From: an uncultured Eubacteriales bacterium
GTDB taxonomy: Bacteria > Bacillota > Clostridia > Christensenellales > Aristaeellaceae
Reading direction: 5' to 3'
DNA length: 64,000 nucleotides
Assembly (NCBI GenBank): GCA_902785105.1
Contig: CACZXF010000029.1
Coordinates: 1 to 64,000 of the forward strand
The notes under the pieces were generated by a model. The model was not told the origin of the DNA. It searched no databases and saw only the letters and a list, made by a program, of their open reading frames with translations. The position numbers and the translations under genes are program-made. This document shows positions 50,649 through 58,374 of the stretch, piece by piece (position 1 is the first letter of the stretch; every line of letters starts with the position of its first letter).

Positions 50649-50678
50649 ATTTTACCATACAAACCCGGTCAGCGACAA
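50649..50678 (-). promoter_or_regulatory. Promoter of pyrEBI
   Basis: Minus strand: TTGTCG (50678-50673), 18-base spacer, TAAAAT (50654-50649). There is no room for a PyrR-type attenuator before pyrE. Confidence 0.6.
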
Positions 50679-50790
50679 CGAATTACTTGTTATGGGTTGA
50701 ATGAGTTTGTAGGAGAACAATTTGAAAACCACCCCATTGTTTTTGCCGATCCAACCGAATTAAATAGTACAGAGGCAGGGAGCGCATGGC

Positions 50791-50973
50791 AGGACAAACG
50801 CATGAGTAACAAATGTATGACAAAGCAGAAACAACCAACCTTGTAGGGGCGGCGTTTCGCCGCCCGCCCTTGTACGTTGCGCATCGTTCTGTCTGACGGG
50901 CGGCGCAACGCCGCCCCTACGGGCATGAGTGTTCACCGTTTTGTAATGCAATCGTAATTCATGCGTTTGTCCT
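50791..50973. repeat. Second-level nested repeat carrying a family 1 core
   Basis: The ends AGGACAAACGCATGA (50791) and TCATGCGTTTGTCCT (50973) are inverted. The family 1 core lies at 50842-50920. The same wrapper, reversed and with a shortened core, is found at 21414-21541 inside a larger element. It fills most of the 50590-51057 gap; the rest holds two divergent promoters. Confidence 0.88.
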
Positions 50974-50992
50974 GAGCACATGTAAAAATGGG

Positions 50993-51021
50993 TTGCCGTC
51001 ATGCAAAAAATAAGTTATAAT
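50993..51021 (+). promoter_or_regulatory. Promoter of sigI
   Basis: TTGCCG (50993-50998), 17 bases, TATAAT (51016-51021), looking like a housekeeping sigma-A promoter rather than a SigI-type one. Confidence 0.72.
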
Positions 51022-51057
51022 ACGCTTATAAATCTGATTACAGAGGAGCGGTGAGCG

Positions 51058-51783
51058 TTGGAGCTTTGGCGTGACAGGGATCAGGCGGCGGCGGAGGCGG
51101 CCCGTGACGAGGAGAGTCTCAATCGCTTTGTGGCCGAAAACAGGCGCTTCATCATTCGCTGCGCCTCGCGCACGTGTCGGCGCTTCATCACGGAGAGCGA
51201 CGACGAATACGAGATCGCGCTGGTGGCCTTTGTGGAAGCAATCCGGAATTTCAACCCAGAGGCCGGAGGCTTCGACGCCTTCGCCACGATGGTGATCCGC
51301 CGCCGCCTGCTGGACCACTTCGACCGGGTGTCGCGCCGCCGCCGGGAGGTGTCCGTGGGCAGCGCCATGAACTGGGACGACGACGTCCCCACCGGCGTGA
51401 TGGCCCAGGTGCAGCAGGCCATCGTCCAGGAGAGCGAGCAGTCCGGCCGGGATGTGAAGGATGAAATCGCCGCCATCACCGATATATTGAGGGAGTACGG
51501 CTTCACCTTCTTCGACGTGGCGGAGGCATCCCCCAAGACCACCAAGACCAAGGGCTTCTGTGCGAGAGCGGTGAACTGGATGCTGGCCCTGGTGGAGCGC
51601 ATATTCAAGATGCGGCAGCGCCACAGTCTGCCCACCACTCAGCTCTGCGACGCCTGCGACCTCTCCCGCAAGATCGTGGACCGCCACCGGCGCTACATCA
51701 TCGCCGCCACGGAGATTTTAGACGGGGATTTCCCGCAGTTGTCGGAATATCTGCAATATATCAAGAGGTATCGTGAGAATTGA
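51058..51783 (+). CDS. sigI: RNA polymerase sigma factor SigI
   Basis: An alternative sigma factor of 241 residues. The sigma-70 region 2 is recognisable (NRFVAENRRFIIRCASRTC, DDEYEIALVAFVEAI, FDAFATMVIRRRLLDHFD), and the C-terminal region carries the SigI-type DACDLSRKIVDRHRRYIIA helix-turn-helix. The start codon is TTG, with GAGGAG nine bases upstream; no in-frame ATG or GTG fits. SigI factors with RsgI partners control heat response or, in cellulose users, polysaccharide-degrading enzymes. The gene for RsgI follows after a repeat. Confidence 0.9.
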   Translation: MELWRDRDQAAAEAARDEESLNRFVAENRRFIIRCASRTCRRFITESDDEYEIALVAFVEAIRNFNPEAGGFDAFATMVIRRRLLDHFDRVSRRRREVSVGSAMNWDDDVPTGVMAQVQQAIVQESEQSGRDVKDEIAAITDILREYGFTFFDVAEASPKTTKTKGFCARAVNWMLALVERIFKMRQRHSLPTTQLCDACDLSRKIVDRHRRYIIAATEILDGDFPQLSEYLQYIKRYREN

Positions 51784-51800
51784 AGCATCTGTGACAGAGG

Positions 51801-51914
51801 GGTTAATTGAAGTTTATCGAGGAGTCAAACCAACCTTGTAGGGGCGCCGTTTCGGCGCCCGCCCCTGTGAGACTGCCCGCTCTATCGGGCGGGCGGCGAA
51901 ACGCCGCCCCTACA
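51801..51914. repeat. Family 1 element between sigI and rsgI
   Basis: The core is 51837-51914, with flank TTAATTGAAGTTTATCGAGG (51803) and CAAACCAACCT as in the copies at 28957 and 48457. It parts two genes that are normally tightly linked. Confidence 0.88.
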
Positions 51915-51975
51915 GGGAGAGCGGGCACCCTTTGTCCCTTATCATTCATCACCACTAAAACGAGGTACAAAAACC

Positions 51976-53166
51976 ATGAAAGCGTTAGTAATGGAAGTCA
52001 GGGGCCGGGAAGCCGCGATCCTGATGATGGACGGCACGGTGCGCGTGGTGCGCGGGCGCTACGAGGTGGGCGAGGAGATCGACTATGCGGCCCCCTCCCG
52101 CCCGTCGGCGCTGCAATGGGTGGCGGCCATACTGGTGGCGGCGCTGCTGCTGGGCGGGAGCGCCGGGCTCTGGATCAACGACAACTATATCGCCTATGCC
52201 GAGGTCAGCCTGGACGTCAGTCCCTCCCCCATCGTCTACACGCTGAACCGGCGCAACCGGGTGTTGTCCATAAAAGCGGTGGGCGAGGACGGCGCGGGCA
52301 TCGTGGAGGCGCTGGGCGGCGACAGCCTGAAATTCGCGCCCATCGGCGACGCCGTGGAGCGGACCATGTCCGTACTGGAGGAGAAGGGCTACATGGACAG
52401 CGAGGCCGAGGACTACGTGCTGGCCAGCGTCTCCGCCGACGACGAGCGCCGCCGCGACGCCCTGACCGAGCAGGTGGACGCCGCCATGACCCGCGCGAAG
52501 GAGAGCGACCCCACGCTGGAATACCGCGTTGAACCCACTGACCGGGCCACCGCGAAGGCCGCTGGGGAAAACGGCATGACCCCCGGACGCTACAACGCCT
52601 GGAGGACCTACGGCGACGAGAGCAAGCCCGAGGAATACAAGGACATGCCCGTGCGGGAAATCTTCGAGCGCGAGGCCCCGGAGCCACAGACGTCGAAACC
52701 CGACGAAGCTGCCGCGCCGGAGCCGCAGGCGGACAAGGCGCCCAGCGAACAGCGGGATACCCCGGAGGATAAGCAGCCCGCGGCACAGCCCGACCACGAA
52801 CCGAGTGAAAAGAGCGAGGATGTATCGAAGCCGCTGACCGAACCCGCCGAAAAGCCCGCCGAAGATAGCGAACCAGACAAGCCCTATCCCACCGGCATAA
52901 CCGCCTATTTCGCCGGTGAAAACGACGCGCCCTCCGAAGGAAACGCCCCTTCGGCCCGCGAAAGCGACAGCGCCCCCTCGGAGCCTGCCGCGGCGCGGGA
53001 CGACGACGCGCCCTCCGAGTCCTCCCGAGAGGAACACAGCGCCCCCGAAAGGGAGTCAGACCATGCCGGTGACCGGAGCTCCAATGAACGGGACTCCGGC
53101 CCGCGCGGTGGCGGCGATTCGCGCCCTGACGGCGGCGGACCGGGACCCGGCGGCGGGCGTCCGTAG
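51976..53166 (+). CDS. rsgI: Anti-sigma factor RsgI with long disordered extracellular tail
   Basis: Binds SigI and holds it at the membrane. The 396 residues have an N-terminal RsgI domain (MKALVMEVRGREAAILMMDG, VGEEID), one helix at about 56-76 (WVAAILVAALLLGGSAGLWI), a conserved outside part (AEVSLDVSPSPIVYTLNRRN, about 85-190), then about 190 residues rich in Pro, Glu, Ser and Ala. It ends in a Gly/Arg/Pro run (GPGPGGGRP). Unlike RsgI proteins of cellulosome makers, it has no carbohydrate-binding domain at its end. What it senses cannot be told. A strong terminator follows. Confidence 0.9.
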   Translation: MKALVMEVRGREAAILMMDGTVRVVRGRYEVGEEIDYAAPSRPSALQWVAAILVAALLLGGSAGLWINDNYIAYAEVSLDVSPSPIVYTLNRRNRVLSIKAVGEDGAGIVEALGGDSLKFAPIGDAVERTMSVLEEKGYMDSEAEDYVLASVSADDERRRDALTEQVDAAMTRAKESDPTLEYRVEPTDRATAKAAGENGMTPGRYNAWRTYGDESKPEEYKDMPVREIFEREAPEPQTSKPDEAAAPEPQADKAPSEQRDTPEDKQPAAQPDHEPSEKSEDVSKPLTEPAEKPAEDSEPDKPYPTGITAYFAGENDAPSEGNAPSARESDSAPSEPAAARDDDAPSESSREEHSAPERESDHAGDRSSNERDSGPRGGGDSRPDGGGPGPGGGRP

Positions 53167-53175
53167 CGTGAAAAA

Positions 53176-53218
53176 GCATCGAAACCGGCGAAGCAAGGAC
53201 CGGTTTCGATGCCTTTTT
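53176..53218 (+). terminator. Terminator of sigI-rsgI
   Basis: Stem GCATCGAAACCGG/CCGGTTTCGATGC, thirteen perfect base pairs, then CTTTTT. Confidence 0.92.
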
Positions 53219-53223
53219 ACTAT

Positions 53224-53447
53224 GATAAATTGGAATTTGTCGGGGTGAGCGGAAGTCCACCTCATCCGCCCTCACGGGCACCTTCACCTCAAGGGGAAGG
53301 CAGGGGCTGGGCTACCGGGTAACCAAAAGCCTTCCCCTTGAGGAGCATCGAGCGCCCGGAAAACAGTCCAGTGGACTGTTTTCAGAGTGCCCCGAAGGGG
53401 CGGATGAGGTGGCCTCGAACAAACACCCCGACAAATCCCTGTTTTTC
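53224..53447. repeat. Family 2 element (copy c) with an extra hairpin inserted inside
   Basis: The flank GATAAATTGGAATTTGTCGG (53224) is followed by core 53257-53412. The second arm is broken by about 50 bases that contain GAAAACAGTCCA/GTGGACTGTTTTC. The far flank CCGACAAATCCCTGTTT closes it. Confidence 0.85.
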
Positions 53448-53451
53448 GCCG

Positions 53452-54060
53452 TCACAGCGCCCCTTTGATGGCGTTCAGCAAATCGTCAAATTCCTCAAAG
53501 GCGGGCAGATCGGGGTTGTCCTTTTTGATCTGCTCGGTGGAGCGGAAGAGGAAGCCGGCCTTGCTCTGGCGGATCATGCCGAGGTCGTTGTAGCTGTCGC
53601 CGCAGGCGATGGTATCGAAGCCCACGGACTGGAGGGCCTTGACGGTGGAAAGCTTGGACTGCTCCACGCGGATCTTGTACCCGGCGATCATGCCGTCCGG
53701 GGCCACCTCCAGCGCGTTGCACAGCAGCGTCGGCCAGCCCAGCTTCTCCATCAGGGGCTTTGCGAACTGGGTGAAGGTGTCGGAGAGTATCACCGCCTGG
53801 GTGGTGGCGCGCAGCTCGTCCAGAAATTCCCTCGCGCCGGGCAGCGGGTCGATTTTGGCGATGGTGGCCTGTATGTCCTTGAGACCCAGGCCGTGCTCCC
53901 GCAGTATGCCCAGCCGCCACTTCATCAGCTTGTCATAATCCGGCTCGTCGCGGGTGGTGCGCCGCAGCTCCGGGATGCCGCTGGCCTCCGAAAAGGCGAT
54001 CCAGATCTCCGGCACCAGCACACCCTCCAGGTCCAGGCAGACGATATTCAAATCACTCAT
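53452..54060 (-). CDS. thrH: ThrH-like bifunctional phosphoserine phosphatase/homoserine phosphotransferase
   Basis: A 202-residue HAD-superfamily protein. Motif I is the ThrH-type CLDLEGVLVPE, with Glu in place of the second Asp; motif II is VILSDTFTQFAKP, then STVKALQSVGF and GDSYNDLGMI. ThrH dephosphorylates phosphoserine and can move the phosphate to homoserine, which would join serine and threonine synthesis. I place the start at 54060, after GGAGG. It stands alone, so context says nothing about its pathway. Confidence 0.88.
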   Translation of the reverse strand: MSDLNIVCLDLEGVLVPEIWIAFSEASGIPELRRTTRDEPDYDKLMKWRLGILREHGLGLKDIQATIAKIDPLPGAREFLDELRATTQAVILSDTFTQFAKPLMEKLGWPTLLCNALEVAPDGMIAGYKIRVEQSKLSTVKALQSVGFDTIACGDSYNDLGMIRQSKAGFLFRSTEQIKKDNPDLPAFEEFDDLLNAIKGAL

Positions 54061-54168
54061 AGGGCATTTCCTCCATATTATCGAAATAAACTGCCTCATT
54101 ATACCACATTCCCATCGCATTCCGCAATACATTAACAAACCTGCAACAACCATGTCAGGTTTTATTGC

Positions 54169-54207
54169 TATAATAAATTGAATTAATTTGGACGATATTG
54201 GTATAAA
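54169..54207 (+). promoter_or_regulatory. Promoter region of the phosphodiester glycosidase gene
   Basis: Two options: an extended -10 TTGCTATAAT (54165-54174), or TTGAAT (54178), 18 bases, TATAAA (54202-54207). The second sits only 19 bases before the ATG. Confidence 0.5.
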
Positions 54208-54225
54208 AATGGGAGAACGGGCGCG

Positions 54226-55419
54226 ATGACGCAGGAAAAGGCGAAGAAGAAAAAGAAGAAGCCGGCGGAAGAGGAACAGCCGAAAAAGGTGAAGAAGAAA
54301 TCGACTTCATCCGGCAAGACCGTTAAAGCAAAAAAGCCCGTCAAAAAGGGCAAAAAGCGGCGCAAGGCGGCGAAGAAGCCGAAGCTGACGGTCAAGACCA
54401 TTCTGAAGCGGGTGGGCCTGTCGGTGGCGACGCTGCTGGTCCTGATACTGGTGGGCGCGCTGGGCGCGGGGCACGTGGCCTTCAAGGGGCCGAGCCAGTC
54501 CCTGGGCGACCTTTTAACGGTCTCGATGCTGGAGACCAGCGCCCTGAAATTCGTGCCGCGCATCTACTACAACAACGACGAGATGGAGGCCATCGTGGCC
54601 CGCAACTCCGTGGACAGCTCGGGCAGCGAGACGGACACCTCGATGATCGTCATCGCCGGTCCCACCCCGGAGCCGGGCAGCGAGGCGGTGCTCCAGGCCA
54701 CGCCGAAGCCCACGAACCTGCTGGTTTCGGAAGATGGCATCGAGATATTCGACGTGGAGGGCGCGACCTACAACGGCTGGATGATGGTGGTGCAGGACCC
54801 CTCCCGCGTGATCACCGGCGTGTGCCGGGAAAACTTCAATTCCCAGCCGGGCCTCGAGCTCTATGAGATTGCGGAGCGCTACGGGGCCGTGGCGGCCATC
54901 AACGGCGGCGGCTTCTCGGACAGCGGCGGCGTCGGCAACGGCGGCATGCCCACGGGGCTGGTCATCGCCGGGGGCGAGGTGCTGAACAAGTCCGGCTCCT
55001 CCGACCACGACGTTGTGGTGGGCTTCAACCAGGACAACGTGATGATCATCGGCAAGATGACCTCCAAGCAGGCGCTGGACAAGGGCATCCGCGACGCCCT
55101 GGCCTTCGGCCCCGCGCTGGTGGTCAACGGCGAGGCGGCCCGCGTCAAGGGCTCCTCCTCGGGCCTCAACCCCCGCACCGCCATCGGCCAGCGGGCCGAC
55201 GGCGCGGTGCTGATGCTGGTCATCGACGGCCGGCAGGCCTCCAGCCTCGGCGCGACCTACGCCGACCTCATCAGCGTCATGCTGGAATACGGCGCGGTCA
55301 ACGCCATCAACCTGGACGGCGGCTCCTCGTCGCTGATGTATTACGACGGCGAATACCTCAACAAGGGCGTCATACTCACCGGCTCCCGGAAGATGCCCAC
55401 GGGGTTTGTCGTGAAATAG
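54226..55419 (+). CDS. Membrane-bound phosphodiester glycosidase (NAGPA/DUF2233 family)
   Basis: Cleaves a sugar from a phosphodiester, as the mammalian uncovering enzyme does; bacterial members are thought to act on cell-wall or capsule polymers. The 397 residues start with a Lys-rich tail of about 60 residues (EKAKKKKKKPAEEEQPKK). One helix follows (about 66-85, SVATLLVLILVGALGAGHV). The outside domain has YGAVAAINGGGFSDSGG, GMPTGLVIAGG, NPRTAIGQRADGAVLMLVID and AVNAINLDGGSSS, all family landmarks. It is followed 100 bases later by another basic-tailed membrane protein gene. Confidence 0.9.
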   Translation: MTQEKAKKKKKKPAEEEQPKKVKKKSTSSGKTVKAKKPVKKGKKRRKAAKKPKLTVKTILKRVGLSVATLLVLILVGALGAGHVAFKGPSQSLGDLLTVSMLETSALKFVPRIYYNNDEMEAIVARNSVDSSGSETDTSMIVIAGPTPEPGSEAVLQATPKPTNLLVSEDGIEIFDVEGATYNGWMMVVQDPSRVITGVCRENFNSQPGLELYEIAERYGAVAAINGGGFSDSGGVGNGGMPTGLVIAGGEVLNKSGSSDHDVVVGFNQDNVMIIGKMTSKQALDKGIRDALAFGPALVVNGEAARVKGSSSGLNPRTAIGQRADGAVLMLVIDGRQASSLGATYADLISVMLEYGAVNAINLDGGSSSLMYYDGEYLNKGVILTGSRKMPTGFVVK

Positions 55420-55449
55420 GCGCACAACATAACGAATCCAAACTATCCC

Positions 55450-55480
55450 TGTAGGGGCGCCGTTTCGGCGCCCGCTCCCC
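55450..55480. repeat. Half of a family 1 element
   Basis: Only the left end, TGTAGGGGC, with the hairpin GGGCGCCG-TTT-CGGCGCCC is present. The sequence then runs into the leader of the next gene. Confidence 0.8.
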
Positions 55481-55521
55481 GATGGGTGAACCATTACAAT
55501 CTGTGGAGGCTCACAGAACCT

Positions 55522-56916
55522 ATGGAAGATAAACAAAAGCACCAGGCCGGACCGGTGGACATTCCCGACATTGAAACGCCCCGCAAGCCCGCGCCCCGTA
55601 CAAAGGCTGCGGCAAAGCCCGCGTCAGGCGCAAAGCGGCCCGCGCCGGGGAAGAAACCCGCATCCGGGAAAAAACCCGTGAAAAAACCAGTAAAGAAGCC
55701 CGCCCCGCCGGAGGACGACCTGCCGCCGTGGCTCGGCAAGATCGTGGACTGGATCGCGGACATTCCGGGCAAGCTGGCCAAAATACCGGGCTGGCTGGCG
55801 ACGTTGCCGGGGAAATTCGTGAAGGCGTGGGGAAGCTGGTTTTACAGGATATACTTTCCCATTGTGGCGCTGGCGCTGATCGCCATTTTCTTCGGCTGGC
55901 ACTGGCTGGACGGCTTCGCGGCGGACTATGAGGCGTCCCAGCCCGTCCACGTGGCCGACGAGGTGACGCAGATATTCACCGCCGGCGACTACAACCGAAT
56001 TTACGAGCTGGACACCGCCGCCCAGGCGCTTTCGGGCGGGGACCGGGCGTTCTACGTGGACAGCCTGTCCCAGCTCGCGGCAGGGCGGACGGTGGACTGT
56101 GTTTCCGCGTTCTCCTCGGACAAAAATGAGTTGAAATACAACGTCACGCTGGACGGCACGAAGTTCGCCACCTTCACGCTGGTGCCCAGCGGCCAAACCA
56201 CGGCCCACGGCAACACACTGTGGCAATTGGGCACGGTGACCACCAACGTGGTGCTGGAATCGACGGTCACCCCCGCCGACCCGAATCAGGCCCCCTGCCG
56301 CATACAGGCGCTGCCGGAGTACATCGTCACCGTGAACGGAAAGACGCTGACGGCGGAGGACGTGACCCGCACGGGCCTGCCGACCCTGCCGGACAACTTC
56401 CTGCCCAAGGGCCTCACCGCGCCGACGCTGACGGAATACGGCTTCTATTCGGAGGAGGGCGCGCCCCAGATCAGCGTGGCCGCCGCCGACGGCACGCCGC
56501 TGACCCCGGTGGAGGAGAGCCAGAACGTCTGGGTCTGCGGCCTCCAGGAGGATGCGGCCGCCAAGGCGCAGTACAGCGAGACCATCATCAAGATGGCTCA
56601 GCGCATCGCCAAGTACACTACCCAGGACACCTCCCGCAACAACGCCCTGAGCGGGGTCATGTCCAATTCCCCGGCCGAGGAGATCATCAAGAAGTTCAAC
56701 AACGGCTGGGCACCCTCCCACAAGGAGGAATCCTTCGAGAACATGGAGGTCTCGGATTTCATCGTTCTGTCAGATGAGTGCCTGGTCTGCCACGTCTCCT
56801 TCGACTACATCCTCACCTCCAAGCGCGAAAACGACTACACCTACCCCACCGAGTACACCTTCTGCATCGTCCGCAAGAGCGGCGAGGGGAAGCTGTACAA
56901 CATACTGTTCCATTAA
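55522..56916 (+). CDS. Basic-tailed membrane protein of unknown function
   Basis: A 464-residue protein. A tail rich in Lys, Pro and Ala (about 15-75, PASGKKPVKKPVKKPAPPED) is followed by a helix-breaking stretch and one membrane segment (about 110-135, FPIVALALIAIFFGWHWL). About 320 outside residues follow that I do not recognise. These contain a repeated pattern of short strands (DGTKFATFTLVPSGQTTAHG, RIQALPEYIVTVNGKTL) and resemble NTF2-like or accessory sporulation/cell-wall proteins only in general character. I place the start at 55522 with GGAGG upstream; an ATG 12 codons earlier has no site and lies near a half repeat. It may be co-transcribed with the glycosidase gene. Confidence 0.75.
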   Translation: MEDKQKHQAGPVDIPDIETPRKPAPRTKAAAKPASGAKRPAPGKKPASGKKPVKKPVKKPAPPEDDLPPWLGKIVDWIADIPGKLAKIPGWLATLPGKFVKAWGSWFYRIYFPIVALALIAIFFGWHWLDGFAADYEASQPVHVADEVTQIFTAGDYNRIYELDTAAQALSGGDRAFYVDSLSQLAAGRTVDCVSAFSSDKNELKYNVTLDGTKFATFTLVPSGQTTAHGNTLWQLGTVTTNVVLESTVTPADPNQAPCRIQALPEYIVTVNGKTLTAEDVTRTGLPTLPDNFLPKGLTAPTLTEYGFYSEEGAPQISVAAADGTPLTPVEESQNVWVCGLQEDAAAKAQYSETIIKMAQRIAKYTTQDTSRNNALSGVMSNSPAEEIIKKFNNGWAPSHKEESFENMEVSDFIVLSDECLVCHVSFDYILTSKRENDYTYPTEYTFCIVRKSGEGKLYNILFH

Positions 56917-56921
56917 AAAAC

Positions 56922-56971
56922 GCTGCCGTTCATTCCACGATTGCGATTGGAATGAACGGCAGCCCTTTTTT
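56922..56971. terminator. Strong bidirectional terminator
   Basis: Stem GCTGCCGTTCATTCCA/TGGAATGAACGGCAGC, sixteen perfect base pairs, with CCTTTTTT on plus and TTTTTTAATG on minus. It lies between two convergent genes. Confidence 0.93.
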
Positions 56972-57267
56972 CACTGACCGGACCTCTTGAAAACCCACAC
57001 CCCGATCCATATGCAGACCGGAAAGCTCACCAGCAGCGATGCCGCGCCGAGCCCCACGTTGAACAGCCCGTAAAACCCGCCGCTCATCGGGGCCAGCGCC
57101 ACCACGACAAGCACCTTCGCGAAGGCTGCGGCATAGGCGCGCTTGTCGTCGATCTTCACCGCGTCCGTCCGGGGAATCAGATCAATATCCCGGGTCAGCG
57201 CCAACAGCCCCGCATACAGCAGCAGCGCGGCGGAAAAGCAGAACATCAATATTGAAAATGGATTCAT
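56971..57267 (-). CDS. Small three-helix membrane protein
   Basis: A 98-residue protein, MNPFSILMFCFSAALLLYAG. Three hydrophobic segments (about 4-24, 48-72 and 76-93) are separated by a charged loop with RDIDLIPRTDAVKIDDKRAY. That loop and the overall form recall small Clostridial proteins related to DUF3784, which is only a guess. The start is fixed by the ATG at 57267, five bases after the DUF554 stop; longer readings upstream run through that gene in the wrong frame. It is in an operon with the DUF554 gene. Confidence 0.75.
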   Translation of the reverse strand: MNPFSILMFCFSAALLLYAGLLALTRDIDLIPRTDAVKIDDKRAYAAAFAKVLVVVALAPMSGGFYGLFNVGLGAASLLVSFPVCIWIGVWVFKRSGQ

Positions 57268-57272
57268 AGCTT

Positions 57273-57992
57273 CTAAAACATCGCCGCGACACAGGCGACG
57301 ATCACGGCAGGGAGGAGGTTGGCGACGCGGATGGTCTTTGGCCAGACCAGATTGACACCCACGCAGCAGATCAGTATGTTGCCCACCATCGAAAGATTGT
57401 CCAGCACCGGCGGGGTCATCAGTCCGGACAGCGCCGAGGCCAGCAGCGTGATGACGCCCTGCAATACGGCCACGGGGATGAAGGAGAACACGCAACCCTT
57501 CCCCATCGATGCCGCCATGATCAGCACGATGACGAAGTCCAGCACTGCCTTGGCGAACAGCGTGGCGTGATCGCCGTAGATGCCGTCCTGTATGGCCCCC
57601 ATGATGGCCATGGCCCCGATGGACACGGTGAGGGACGCGGTGACGAAGCCGTTGATGAACTGGCTGTCGCCGTCGCTGCCGGTCCTGTGGCGGAGCCACG
57701 CGCCGAAGTCCTCGAACTTGGCATCGATGTCGATGAGTTCGCCCAACACCGCGCCGATCACCAGCGAGAGTATCACCGTCATGGAGCCGCCCGCCGTCAG
57801 CGTCCGCCCGCCGTCAGCCACCGTCAGCATCCGCGCAAAGGTGGACGAAGCCCCTAAAAAGATGGTGGCAAAGCCCGTGGCCTTGACCACCGTCTCCCGC
57901 ATGCGCTCCTTTAACAGCCCCTTGCAGAATATCCCGATCACCCCGCCGGCGATGATCGCCAGCGCGTTCACGATCGTTCCAAGTCCTCGCAT
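57273..57992 (-). CDS. DUF554 family membrane protein
   Basis: A 239-residue protein with about seven helices and the family pattern MRGLGTIVNALAIIAGGVIG, LVIGAVLGELIDID, FINGFVTASLTVSIGAMAIM-GAIQDGI and CVGVNLVW. The function of the family is not known; a transport role is often assumed. I place the start at 57992, with AAGGAAG ten bases upstream. An extended -10 (TGCTATACT) is 34 bases upstream. Confidence 0.88.
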   Translation of the reverse strand: MRGLGTIVNALAIIAGGVIGIFCKGLLKERMRETVVKATGFATIFLGASSTFARMLTVADGGRTLTAGGSMTVILSLVIGAVLGELIDIDAKFEDFGAWLRHRTGSDGDSQFINGFVTASLTVSIGAMAIMGAIQDGIYGDHATLFAKAVLDFVIVLIMAASMGKGCVFSFIPVAVLQGVITLLASALSGLMTPPVLDNLSMVGNILICCVGVNLVWPKTIRVANLLPAVIVACVAAMF

Positions 57993-58025
57993 CGCTTCAA
58001 AACTTCCTTGCTCAATGGTGGAAGA

Positions 58026-58034
58026 AGTATAGCA
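58026..58034 (-). promoter_or_regulatory. Extended -10 promoter of the DUF554 operon
   Basis: Minus strand TGC-TATACT. No strong -35 box at the right distance is seen. Confidence 0.5.
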
Positions 58035-58110
58035 TATATTTGTAAACTTCCGTATTGTCAAATAATAATTAACCTGTGAATGATACAATTGATTAGTGAT
58101 AGTGTAGAAC

Positions 58111-58345
58111 GATAAACAGGGATTTGTCGGAGAGTTTGTTCGAGGCCACCTCATCCGCCCTCACGGGCACCTTCCCCTCAAGGGGAAGGCAAGGGGTTGA
58201 GCCACCGGGTAACCAAAAGCCTTCCCCTTGAGGGGAAGGTGGCGCGGAGGCAACTTTGCCTTTGGCAAAGTTGGTCTGGCCAAAGGCCAGACTGCCACGG
58301 CTCAAATCGACCGTCTCCCCGATAAACTTCAATTTACCGGCAGAC
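58111..58345. repeat. Family 2 element (copy d) with two extra GC hairpins at its right end
   Basis: The flank GATAAACAGGGATTTGTCGG (58111) is followed by the core from 58146. After the second arm come CAACTTTGCC-TTT-GGCAAAGTTG and GTCTGGCC-AAA-GGCCAGAC, then the mirrored flank CCGATAAACTTCAATTTACC. It fills most of the 57993-58374 gap; no gene is seen. Confidence 0.85.
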
Positions 58346-58374
58346 CTATATACCATCAGACAGGGAAGATACAC

